Part shown: piece by piece, positions 16,009 through 22,698 of the stretch
Layout of the letters: each line of letters opens with the position of its first letter
Position numbering within the stretch: the stretch's first letter is position 1
Assembly (NCBI GenBank): GCA_002441555.1
Contig: DJWK01000017.1
Coordinates: 1-41,280 of the forward strand
Direction: 5' to 3'
Length of the DNA: 41,280 bases
Origin: Thermodesulfobacteriaceae bacterium UBA6232
Lineage (GTDB): Bacteria > Desulfobacterota > Thermodesulfobacteria > Thermodesulfobacteriales > Thermodesulfobacteriaceae
Made by a program: the position numbers and the translations under genes
The notes under the pieces: model-generated
The model's input: only the letters and a program-made list of their open reading frames with translations
Databases searched by the model: none
What the model was told of the DNA's origin: nothing

Positions 16009-16391
16009 CCCTCCAGAAATTTAACGAAAACCTTTCTTGTTCTTGGGCCGTCATATTCTGCAAAAAAGACCCTTTGCCAGGTCCCAAGAAGAAGTTTCCC
16101 CTTTTCCACAATAAGCACAAGGGTTGGGCCGGTAAGGCTTGATTTTATATGTCCTGGAGAATTTCCTTCAAGATGTTTATAAGGGTATTTTTCAGGAGCA
16201 AGCTGTGAGAAAATGGCAAGGATGTCATCCTTTACTGAGGGATCAGCTCCTTCATTTACAATAAGCCCTGCAGTAGTATGGGGATTAAAAATAATGCAGA
16301 TTCCATCCTTATTAGGAAGAACCTTTTCAATGTCAGAGGTAATATCAATAAGTTCGGTTTTCCTCGTTGATTTAATTGTAATAACTTCCAT
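16005..16391 (-). CDS. YjbQ-family protein (UPF0047)
   Basis: This 128-residue protein of the YjbQ/UPF0047 family is a small beta-rich trimeric fold that some members use as a secondary thiamine-phosphate synthase. The hallmarks are FNPHTTAGLIVNEGADP (about 35-51), the GNSPGHIKSSLTGPT block with the conserved His, and LGTWQRVFFAEYDGPRTRKV at the end. The length is normal. It precedes the TPR lipoprotein gene with a four-base overlap, so they are cotranscribed. The physiological role is unknown in most bacteria; no thiamine gene is close. Confidence 0.93.
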   Translation of the reverse strand: MEVITIKSTRKTELIDITSDIEKVLPNKDGICIIFNPHTTAGLIVNEGADPSVKDDILAIFSQLAPEKYPYKHLEGNSPGHIKSSLTGPTLVLIVEKGKLLLGTWQRVFFAEYDGPRTRKVFVKFLEG

Positions 16392-16457
16392 AAATTCTTA
16401 TTTTTAAGAAAAAATCCATAAAGTCAAGAGGGAATTTAAAATTTTGGCCTCTTTTAC

Positions 16458-16486
16458 TTGATGGAAATCCTTTCTTTGGCTATAAT
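16458..16486 (+). promoter_or_regulatory. Predicted ribE promoter, leaderless arrangement
   Basis: TTGATG (16458-16463), 17 bp, TATAAT (16481-16486). Transcription would start near 16493, about four bases before the ATG at 16497. There is no ribosome-binding sequence before that ATG, so the mRNA is probably leaderless. Confidence 0.7.
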
Positions 16487-16496
16487 TTTTTTACAT

Positions 16497-17156
16497 ATGT
16501 TTACAGGATTGATTGAAGGAAAGGGTGTTATAACGAGAATTGTTCCTCAAGGAATGGGTTTCTTTCTTGAGATACAGGCAGAATTTTCCCTTGAGAATAC
16601 CAAGGTGGGAGATAGCATTGCCGTTGACGGAATTTGTCTTACCGCAACTTCTGTAAAGAAAAAAATATTTACTGCAGAAGCTTCTCCAGAAACCATTGCC
16701 AAAACCACCCTTAAATATAAAAAGCCTGGGGATTTAGTAAACCTGGAAAGGGCTTTAAAACTCGGAGATCCCCTCGGAGGGCATCTTGTTTCAGGCCATG
16801 TGGATGGAACAGGAAGAATTATCAAAATTCTTTCTCTTCAGGAATACCACCTTTTTGAAATTGAGGTTCCCTCTGAGCTTTCTCATTATCTCATTCCAAA
16901 GGGTTCTATTGCCATTGATGGGATAAGCCTTACCATAAACGAGATTGAAAATAACCTCATAAGACTAATGATAATACCTCACACATTTAAGGTGACAACC
17001 CTTTCTATAAAGAAACCCGGAGATTTTGTAAATATTGAAATAGATATGATTGCCAAGATGGTTTATAAATGGGTTAAACCCTATCTATCAAAAATGGAGG
17101 AAAAGCCTCAAGAGAAAATCACTGTGGATTTTCTTAAAAAACACGGCTTTGCTTAA
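16497..17156 (+). CDS. ribE: Riboflavin synthase alpha subunit
   Basis: This enzyme makes riboflavin from two molecules of 6,7-dimethyl-8-ribityllumazine. Two lumazine-binding domains are seen, each with the family pattern: MFTGLIEGKG and GDSIAVDGICLTATS in the first, GHVDGTGRI followed by GSIAIDGISLTINE in the second. The start is set at the MFTG ATG because that is the family's N terminus; the upstream frame from 16458 contains the promoter and would add 13 unconserved residues. Length from here is 219 residues. The gene heads a cluster with the DUF2148 gene and trpF. Confidence 0.95.
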   Translation: MFTGLIEGKGVITRIVPQGMGFFLEIQAEFSLENTKVGDSIAVDGICLTATSVKKKIFTAEASPETIAKTTLKYKKPGDLVNLERALKLGDPLGGHLVSGHVDGTGRIIKILSLQEYHLFEIEVPSELSHYLIPKGSIAIDGISLTINEIENNLIRLMIIPHTFKVTTLSIKKPGDFVNIEIDMIAKMVYKWVKPYLSKMEEKPQEKITVDFLKKHGFA

Positions 17157-17181
17157 AAATTCATCATAAAGGAGGAAAGAG

Positions 17182-17727
17182 ATGAAAATTAATCCTGAAA
17201 AAGAGGCTGTGGAAAAACTTGCTTTGGAGCTACTTGTTGCTGCAAGAACAGCACCTAAAGCCAGGGGGCAGGATGAACTTGTGCTTGCTCTCGTTACTGA
17301 TAAGGAAGAGATGGAAAAAATCGCAAGGGAGATGGAAAAGATCGCAGAAAGGGGTGAGGCCTTTAAATTTTTTAAAAGAGATGCAGAGAATCTTCGCAAT
17401 TCCGAGGCTTTAATTCTTATTTCTCTTGATTTTAAGAGACCCGTTGGTGTCAATTGCGGAGGATGTGGTTTTACCTGCGATACCATTTTGAAACAGGAAA
17501 GAAAAGAAATTGACTACGAAGGGCCAGTTTGTGCCATTAGACTTATTGATTTGGGTATTGCCATCGGTTCTGCAGTTTCTAAAGCCAAAGACCTATGTAT
17601 TGATAACAGGGTTATGTATACCATTGGGGTTGCTGTAAAAAAACTCGGGCTTATGCCAGGGCAGATTATTCTGGGTATTCCCTTAAGTGTAAAAGGCAAG
17701 AACATTTATTTTGATAGAAAGTTTTAA
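17182..17727 (+). CDS. DUF2148 ferredoxin-domain protein
   Basis: This 181-residue protein resembles the DUF2148 (COG4739-type) family, which carries a conserved iron-sulfur Cys motif. Here it is VNCGGCGFTC, near residues 91-100, with a further Cys in GPVCAIR. The N-terminal part (AARTAPKARGQDEL) resembles the nitroreductase-like opening of the family. The family is common in strict anaerobes and in methanogens, with no known reaction. The ATG follows GGAGGAAAG at good spacing. It lies 25 bp after ribE and 6 bp before trpF, so it is likely in the same transcript. Confidence 0.88.
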   Translation: MKINPEKEAVEKLALELLVAARTAPKARGQDELVLALVTDKEEMEKIAREMEKIAERGEAFKFFKRDAENLRNSEALILISLDFKRPVGVNCGGCGFTCDTILKQERKEIDYEGPVCAIRLIDLGIAIGSAVSKAKDLCIDNRVMYTIGVAVKKLGLMPGQIILGIPLSVKGKNIYFDRKF

Positions 17728-17733
17728 AAGGCC

Positions 17734-18351
17734 TTGGTCAAAGTAAAAATCTGCGGAATAACCTCTAAAGAAGATATTGAATTTATTGAAAATTTTACAG
17801 TGGATTTTCTGGGTTTTATTATGTATCCTCCTTCCCCGAGATTTGTGGGGGAAAAGCTTGAAAACTTGCTGAGTGCTGTGAAAAAGGCCAAAAAGGTGGT
17901 TGTATTTGTAAATCCAAATTTTGAGGATGTCAAGAAAGCCCTTGACCTTGGGGCAGATTTTATTCAGCTTCACGGAGAAGAATCTCCCGGGCTTGGAGAA
18001 AAAATAGGTTTTGAAAGGGTAATAAAGGCCTTCAGGATAAGGGATGAATTAAGATTTGAGGAATTTGAAGCATGGAAAAGGGCTTATGCCCTTCTTCTTG
18101 ACACTTATAAAAGAGGTATCCCAGGGGGAACTGGAGAGACCTTTAATTGGGAATTAGCTAAAAAAGTAGTTGAAAGGGGATATAGAGTCTTTTTAGCAGG
18201 AGGATTAAAGCCTGAAAATGTAAAAGAGGCTATTGACACGGTAAAACCCTATGGGATAGATTTATCCTCAGGAGTGGAGTTAAGTCCTGGAAAAAAGGAT
18301 TTTGAAAAAATAAAAAAACTCTTTGAGAAATTAGAAGAGCTTAAAAATTAG
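17734..18351 (+). CDS. trpF: Phosphoribosylanthranilate isomerase
   Basis: This TIM-barrel enzyme of tryptophan synthesis has 205 residues. It begins VKVKICGITSKEDIEF, with the catalytic Cys in KICGIT, continues with DFLGFIMYPPSPRFV, and has LLLDTYKRGIPGGTGETFNW with the catalytic Asp, then FLAGGLKPENVKEAI and GIDLSSGVE. All are family blocks. The TTG start (17734) is six bases after the upstream stop; no ATG fits. A strong terminator follows immediately. No other trp gene lies in the window. Confidence 0.94.
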   Translation: MVKVKICGITSKEDIEFIENFTVDFLGFIMYPPSPRFVGEKLENLLSAVKKAKKVVVFVNPNFEDVKKALDLGADFIQLHGEESPGLGEKIGFERVIKAFRIRDELRFEEFEAWKRAYALLLDTYKRGIPGGTGETFNWELAKKVVERGYRVFLAGGLKPENVKEAIDTVKPYGIDLSSGVELSPGKKDFEKIKKLFEKLEELKN

Positions 18352-18372
18352 GGGGAACCTCCCCCTTTTTTA
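18350..18372 (+). terminator. Rho-independent terminator after trpF
   Basis: AGGGGG (18350-18355), a five-base loop AACCT, CCCCCT (18361-18366) and then a T-rich run. The stem begins inside the trpF stop codon. It could also act on the fmdB-like gene from the other side, but the T tract is on the + strand. Confidence 0.9.
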
Positions 18373-18378
18373 TTAAGC

Positions 18379-18588
18379 TCAACCAAAGCCAAAACCACTT
18401 CCACCACCGCAGGAACCACTTCCAAAGCCAAAACCTCTACCCCAGGAAGTAGCAAAAGTTGAGTATTCCTTTCTCACCCTCTTTGAACCACAGTAAGGAC
18501 ATTTTACCTCTCTCTCATCCTCTTTGGTAAAGCAAAGGGCCTCAAAAATTTTTCCACAATCTTCACATTTAAATTCATAAATAGGCAT
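18379..18588 (-). CDS. FmdB-family zinc-ribbon protein
   Basis: A 69-residue protein of the FmdB type (CxxC_CxxC_SSSS domain). The N terminus is MPIYEFKCEDCGKIFE with Cys8 and Cys11, and the second pair is Cys30 and Cys33 (CPYCGS). The last 20 residues are glycine-, serine- and phenylalanine-rich (GFGFGSGSCGGGSGFGFG). The name FmdB came from a possible regulator of formamidase genes; the real role is unknown. GGGGGG lies close upstream of the ATG. A Fur-like site lies upstream, at 18625-18643. Confidence 0.85.
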   Translation of the reverse strand: MPIYEFKCEDCGKIFEALCFTKEDEREVKCPYCGSKRVRKEYSTFATSWGRGFGFGSGSCGGGSGFGFG

Positions 18589-18624
18589 AAATCAACCCCC
18601 CTTTAAAAATTTATAATTGTTTAT

Positions 18625-18643
18625 CATAATGATAATTATTTTT
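18625..18643 (-). promoter_or_regulatory. Candidate Fur-like box upstream of the FmdB-like gene
   Basis: CATAATGATAATTATTTTT matches the classic 19-bp Fur box in 15 of 19 positions by eye. It overlaps the palindrome TTATCAT-A-ATGATAA (18621-18635). It lies 37-55 bp before the ATG of the FmdB-like gene and 30 bp before the rimP promoter. AT-rich background makes chance matches likely. Confidence 0.35.
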
Positions 18644-18670
18644 CCCCATCTTTCAAGTGGGGAATTTTAG

Positions 18671-18699
18671 TTGACAGAAGGAATTTAAGAAGTTAAAAT
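18671..18699 (+). promoter_or_regulatory. Predicted promoter of the rimP-nusA operon
   Basis: TTGACA (18671-18676), 17 bp, TAAAAT (18694-18699), with the rimP ATG 34 bp downstream. This is a good match to a sigma-70 promoter. It is the only strong promoter seen ahead of the rimP, nusA, ylxR and epimerase genes. Confidence 0.7.
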
Positions 18700-18733
18700 T
18701 AATTCGTTAAATTTTTAGGATATTTAAGAAATT

Positions 18734-19204
18734 ATGAGCACAGAAGAGGATATTAAAGAAAAAATTAAAAATTTAATTGAAATTCCTGTTTTAAAAAAAG
18801 GAATGGAGATAGTGGATCTTGAATGGAGAAGGGAAAGATCAGGCTGGGTTTTAAGGGTATATATTGACAAGCCAGGAGGGGTTACTATCGGAGATTGTGC
18901 TAAAATTAGTGAACTCATAGGAAAAATATTGGATAAAGAAGATCTCATTCATCATTCGTATAATCTTGAAGTTTCAAGCCCTGGAATTGAGAGGCCTTTA
19001 AAAACCAAGGAGCACTTTGAAAGATTTAGAGGTGAAAAAGTAAAAATAACTTTAAAGAATCCTATTTCAGGAAGGAGAAATATAACAGGTATAAATCTCG
19101 GAATAGAAGGGGATATCCTTCGAGTGGAGGCAGATGGGAAGATTTGGGAAATTCCTTTTTCTGAGATAAAAAAAGCTAATCTTCAACCAGAAATAAATTT
19201 TTAG
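18734..19204 (+). CDS. rimP: Ribosome maturation factor RimP
   Basis: RimP assists maturation of the 30S subunit. The 156 residues match the family: GMEIVDLEWRRERSGWVLRVYIDKPGGVTIGDC, then the EVSSPGIERPLKT motif typical of RimP, then the small C-terminal SH3-like domain (GEKVKITLKN). The usual rimP-nusA order holds. The spacing to the weak AGGA upstream is long. It is 18 bp before nusA. Confidence 0.95.
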   Translation: MSTEEDIKEKIKNLIEIPVLKKGMEIVDLEWRRERSGWVLRVYIDKPGGVTIGDCAKISELIGKILDKEDLIHHSYNLEVSSPGIERPLKTKEHFERFRGEKVKITLKNPISGRRNITGINLGIEGDILRVEADGKIWEIPFSEIKKANLQPEINF

Positions 19205-19222
19205 ACAAGGAGAGTTATAAAA

Positions 19223-20455
19223 ATGCAGACCCAAAGGGAGCTTAAAAAGATTGTTGAGGCCTTAAGTAAAGAGAAGGGATTATCCAAAGAAATAGTGGTT
19301 GAAGCCCTTGTTGAAGGATTGAAAACTGCTGCTAAAAAGAAGTTCGGAAATACCGCAAAAATTGAGGTTAAATATGATGATGAGACAGGAGAAATTGAAA
19401 TTTACAGATTTCGTGAGGTAGTTGATCAAGTAATGGATCCAGCCAAAGAAATATCCTTTGAAGAGGCAAAAGCTTTATCTCCCAATGTAAGCATTGGTGA
19501 TATGATAGGAGAAAGAGTAAATCTTCAGGATCTGGGAAGAGTGGCTGCCCAAATTGTTAAACAGCTCTTTTCTCAGAGATTGAGACTTGCAGAAAAACAA
19601 ATTATTTATGATGAATATAAACACAAGCTGGGTGAAATTGTAACAGGCTATGTTCATCGTTTCAACAGAAGGGATGTAATTCTCAATTTAGGGAGGGCAG
19701 AGGCTCTTCTTCCCGAAGAGGAACAGATCCCCAATGAGCGCTATCACAGAGGGGAAAGGGTTAAGGCCCTTATTATTGAGGTTTATAGACATAAAGAGCC
19801 TCAGATTGTGGTTTCACGCTCTCATCCAGCCTTCATAAAAAAACTCTTTGAACGAGAAGTGCCTGAAATTCAACAGGGGCTTGTAAAAATAGTTGCCATT
19901 GCCAGAGAGCCTGGTTCAAGAACAAAAATTGCTGTTACCTCAACAGATCCCAATATAGATCCTGTGGGAGCCTGTGTGGGAGTGAGAGGTTCAAGAATTT
20001 CTGCAGTGCTTCAAGAGATAAAGGGAGAAAAAATTGATGTTATTCTTTATGACCCAGATCCTGCTAAATTTGTTTATAATGCTCTTTCTCCTGCAGAATG
20101 CACAAGGGTTATCGTGGATGAGGCTTCAAAGACCCTTGAAGTAATCGTTCCTGATGATCAACTCTCCCTTGCCATTGGAAGAAAGGGAGAAAATGTCCGT
20201 CTTGCCTCCAAACTTCTTGGCTGGAGAATAGATATTTTAAGCGAAACCCAATATATGAGAAGGCAGGAGCCAGAGTTTCTTAAACTTCTAAAGGTTACAG
20301 GGCTTTCCGATGAGATAGCAGGTTATCTATACGAAGCAGATATAAAGGATTTGAAAACTTTGGTGGAAACCCCTCCGGAAAAAATAGCACAATTAACAAA
20401 GCTTTCTGAAGAACAGGTAAAGGAAATTCTTGAGAAGGCAAAGAGTGCCCTTTAG
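19223..20455 (+). CDS. nusA: Transcription termination/antitermination factor NusA
   Basis: NusA controls pausing, termination and antitermination by RNA polymerase. Its 410 residues carry, in order, the N-terminal RNAP-binding domain (to about 125), an S1 domain (GEIVTGYVHRFNRRDVILNLG), the KH1 and KH2 modules (GACVGVRGSRISAVLQEIKGEKID and AIGRKGENVRLASKL), and a short C-terminal helix-hairpin-helix stretch (SDEIAGYLYEADIKDL to the end). It is shorter than E. coli NusA, which has two such repeats. The stop overlaps the ylxR start in TAGTG. Confidence 0.96.
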   Translation: MQTQRELKKIVEALSKEKGLSKEIVVEALVEGLKTAAKKKFGNTAKIEVKYDDETGEIEIYRFREVVDQVMDPAKEISFEEAKALSPNVSIGDMIGERVNLQDLGRVAAQIVKQLFSQRLRLAEKQIIYDEYKHKLGEIVTGYVHRFNRRDVILNLGRAEALLPEEEQIPNERYHRGERVKALIIEVYRHKEPQIVVSRSHPAFIKKLFEREVPEIQQGLVKIVAIAREPGSRTKIAVTSTDPNIDPVGACVGVRGSRISAVLQEIKGEKIDVILYDPDPAKFVYNALSPAECTRVIVDEASKTLEVIVPDDQLSLAIGRKGENVRLASKLLGWRIDILSETQYMRRQEPEFLKLLKVTGLSDEIAGYLYEADIKDLKTLVETPPEKIAQLTKLSEEQVKEILEKAKSAL

Positions 20456-20682
20456 TGCCCAAAAAGGGTCATATTCCAGAAAGAACCTGTGTGGCTTGTA
20501 GAATAAAGGCCCCTAAATGGGACCTTATAAGATTTGTGGCAAAAGAGGGTGAAGTTATCCTTGATGAAAGGGGAATCTTTCCTGGAAGAGGGGCTTATCT
20601 TTGTAAAAATTGTCTCCCTAAAAGGACTCAGCCAAAAATTTTGAAAAAACTTAAAAAAGCCTTAAGAATCATAGAAAAATGA
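20455..20682 (+). CDS. ylxR: YlxR-family RNA-binding protein (DUF448)
   Basis: A 75-residue basic protein with the RTCVACRIKAPKWDLIRFV opening and the GRGAYLCKNC motif of YlxR/DUF448. The family lies in the nusA operon in many bacteria and may bind RNA. It begins at a GTG overlapping the nusA stop. The stop overlaps the start of the next gene by four bases (ATGA). infB, which usually follows, is absent here. Confidence 0.92.
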   Translation: MPKKGHIPERTCVACRIKAPKWDLIRFVAKEGEVILDERGIFPGRGAYLCKNCLPKRTQPKILKKLKKALRIIEK

Positions 20683-21566
20683 AAGTTTTCATCCTTGGTG
20701 GAACAGGTTTTATTGGTGGTTATCTAACTGAATTCTATCTTAATAAAGGGGCAAGGGTTTTTCTTCTGGTTAGAAACCCTCAAAAAGTTAAAACCCTAAA
20801 GCCTGGAGTTGAAGTGGTTTTTGGAGACGCCTTAACTGGTGGAGATTGGCAAAAGCTTATTCCAGAGATGGATTATGTGATTAATTTGGTTGGAGAGACC
20901 ATCTTTAAGCGCTGGACGCCTGAGTATAAGAAACGCATCTGGGATTCCCGAATTCTTTCCACAAGGAGGGTTATTGAGGCTTTAACGGAAAGGAATGTTC
21001 TATTTAACGCAAGCGCTGTTGGATATTATGGAGACGGGGGTGAGGCAGAGCTTTCCGAGGAAGGTCCTATGGGAAAGATGTGGGTTTCAGAGCTCTGCAA
21101 AGCTTGGGAAGAAGAGGCCTTAAAGGGAGAAGAAGTGGGGGCTCGAGTGGTAATTGGAAGGTTTGGGATTGTTCTTGGAAAAGGCGGAGGGATGCTCTCT
21201 GTGATTCTGCCCATTTTTAAGCTTGGCCTTGGTGGAAGGCTTGGTTCAGGAAAGCAATGGTTCCCCTGGATTCATGTAGAGGATCTTGTTAGAGCCATAG
21301 ATTTTCTCTATGAAAAAGAGGCAAGGGGGGTTTTTAACATTACCTCCCCTTATCCAGTCAGAAATATAGAGATGACTAAAATTATGGGTAAGGTTTTAAG
21401 GCGGCCAACTCCTTTTCCTGTCCCTAAGTTTGCTTTAAAGCTTCTCTATGGAGAGCTTGCAGATGTTATCATGGCAAGTGCCAGGGTAATCCCCAAAAAG
21501 CTCTTAGAAATGGGCTTTACCTTTAAATATCCCAACTTTGAAGAGGCCTTCAGATCCTCGCTGTAA
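20679..21566 (+). CDS. TIGR01777-type NAD-dependent epimerase/dehydratase (YfcH-like)
   Basis: This 295-residue short-chain dehydrogenase-like protein has the Rossmann GGTGFIGGYL motif at residues 8-17. The family blocks INLVGE, RWTPEYKKRIWDSRI, SAVGYYGDGG (catalytic Tyr region), RFGIVLGKGGGML, KQWFPWIHVEDL and FNITSPYPVRN follow. The substrate is unknown. It is translationally coupled to ylxR by a four-base overlap and followed by ispF after six bases, so it is in the nusA transcript. Confidence 0.9.
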   Translation: MKVFILGGTGFIGGYLTEFYLNKGARVFLLVRNPQKVKTLKPGVEVVFGDALTGGDWQKLIPEMDYVINLVGETIFKRWTPEYKKRIWDSRILSTRRVIEALTERNVLFNASAVGYYGDGGEAELSEEGPMGKMWVSELCKAWEEEALKGEEVGARVVIGRFGIVLGKGGGMLSVILPIFKLGLGGRLGSGKQWFPWIHVEDLVRAIDFLYEKEARGVFNITSPYPVRNIEMTKIMGKVLRRPTPFPVPKFALKLLYGELADVIMASARVIPKKLLEMGFTFKYPNFEEAFRSSL

Positions 21567-21572
21567 ACTCTC

Positions 21573-22070
21573 ATGATTGATAAGTTTGTTTTTGGGTTCG
21601 GGTTTGACATCCATCCCCTTGTTGAGGGTAGAAAACTCAAGATTGGAGGGGTTGATATACCCTCTTCCATGGGTGCCCTTGGACATTCTGATGGAGATGC
21701 CCTTTTGCATGCCCTTATTGATGCCATGCTTTCTGCCTCAGGCCTTCCTGACATCGGAACCCTCTTTCCTGATAAAGACCCTGCTTATAAAGACATAGAT
21801 AGTACTTTTCTTCTTGAAAGAGCACTAAAACTTGTTGAAGAAAAGGGTTATAAAATTTATCAGGTGGATTCAACCCTTGTTTTAGATAAACCCAAAATTT
21901 CTCCTTATTATGAAGATATAAAAAATAATCTTTCTGAGCTTCTTAAAATACCTAAGGAAAGAATCGGGCTTAAGGCCAAAACAAGCGAAGGAATTTTATT
22001 CCCTCCTGAAAAGCCTGCAATTATGGCTTTTTCTCTGGTAATTCTTAAAAAGATTCCTGAAAAACCTTAA
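21573..22070 (+). CDS. ispF: 2-C-methyl-D-erythritol 2,4-cyclodiphosphate synthase
   Basis: This enzyme cyclises the diphosphocytidyl intermediate in the MEP (non-mevalonate) isoprenoid pathway. At 165 residues it has the family's GFGFDIHPLVEGRKLKIGGVDIP opening (Asp and His metal ligands), GHSDGDALLHALIDAMLSASGLPDIG, FLLERALKLVEEKGY and LGLKAKTSEG-like LKAKTSEG. The start is an ATG 6 bp after the epimerase stop. The MEP route supports a bacterial, Gram-negative host. Confidence 0.95.
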   Translation: MIDKFVFGFGFDIHPLVEGRKLKIGGVDIPSSMGALGHSDGDALLHALIDAMLSASGLPDIGTLFPDKDPAYKDIDSTFLLERALKLVEEKGYKIYQVDSTLVLDKPKISPYYEDIKNNLSELLKIPKERIGLKAKTSEGILFPPEKPAIMAFSLVILKKIPEKP

Positions 22071-22121
22071 AATTTTTCAAAGAACTTGCAAATTTTTAAA
22101 AGGGTATTATTTTACTTTCTT

Positions 22122-22174
22122 GATAGAAGGGTGAGATCCTGAGAGTCCGAGTCTCTTTGGTCTCATCTTCTATC
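22122..22174 (+). other. Unexplained long imperfect hairpin between ispF and the FKBP gene
   Basis: GATAGAAG (22122-22129) pairs with CTTCTATC (22167-22174), then TGAGA (22132-22136) with TCTCA (22161-22165), CC with GG, and GAGAG with CTCTT, around a UCCGAGU loop. It is about 20 pairs with small bulges. No U-tract follows directly, so it is not a textbook terminator. The + strand ATG of the FKBP gene starts 25 bases after it. I recognise no known riboswitch or sRNA. It could be an RNA processing site, a protein-binding element or an attenuator. Confidence 0.6.
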
Positions 22175-22198
22175 AAATAACTTTTAAGGGGTTTAATT

Positions 22199-22663
22199 AT
22201 GCGTAAGGTTCAAGTTGGCGATGTAGTAAGTATTCATTGTGTGGGAAGGCTTGCTTCTGGAGAGGTATTTGAGGATACCTCTCAGGGTGAGCCCTTTGTG
22301 TTTGAGGTTGGTTCACCTGAGATTATTCCAGGGCTATCGGAGGCAGTTCTCGGAATGACCGAAGGAGAAGAAAGAGAGGTGGTAATTCCTAAGGAAAAGG
22401 CCTTTGGAGATAGGGATGAAAATCTTGTAAGATCTATTCCCAGGGATGCTATAAACCTTGATGTTGAGCCTCTTCCTGGAATGATGCTCAATCTTATTGT
22501 GGATACCCCACAGGGTGAGATGACTTTTCCTGCTATGGTTATGAATGTTACTGAGGAAGAAATTATTCTTGATCTCAATCCACCCCTTGCTGGGGAAGAT
22601 CTTTATTTCACCATAAAACTTGTCAAGATTTTAAACGAGTCTGAAGAAGACATAATTCTTTAA
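22199..22663 (+). CDS. FKBP-type peptidyl-prolyl isomerase, SlyD-like
   Basis: This 154-residue protein has the SlyD/FKBP layout: an FKBP strand pair (GDVVSIHCVGRLASGEVFEDT), the VGSPEIIPGLSEAVLGMTEGEEREVVIPKEKAFGDRD block, and an inserted flap domain (LNLIVDTPQGEMTFPAMVMNVTEEEIILDLNPPLAGEDLYFTIKL). It lacks the His-rich metal-binding tail of E. coli SlyD. It should catalyse proline isomerisation and act as a chaperone in the cytoplasm. It is a monocistronic unit closed by the terminator at 22673-22698. Confidence 0.92.
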   Translation: MRKVQVGDVVSIHCVGRLASGEVFEDTSQGEPFVFEVGSPEIIPGLSEAVLGMTEGEEREVVIPKEKAFGDRDENLVRSIPRDAINLDVEPLPGMMLNLIVDTPQGEMTFPAMVMNVTEEEIILDLNPPLAGEDLYFTIKLVKILNESEEDIIL

Positions 22664-22672
22664 AAAATGAGG

Positions 22673-22698
22673 CCGGGGCAAGAAGCCCCGGTTTTTTT
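22673..22698. terminator. Bidirectional rho-independent terminator
   Basis: CCGGGGC (22673-22679), loop AAGAA, GCCCCGG (22685-22691), T7 (22692-22698). On the minus strand the stem is followed after six bases by a T-rich run (TTTTTTA). It ends the FKBP gene and also the DUF39 gene, whose stop codon overlaps the T run (22697). Confidence 0.93.

Noticed and set aside
16458..16496. Upstream extension of ribE
   Set aside because: The stretch holds the promoter, and the family begins at MFTGLIEG.
22282..22578. 98-codon frame opposite the FKBP gene
   Set aside because: Antisense shadow of a clear SlyD-like gene; serine- and threonine-rich with no family features.
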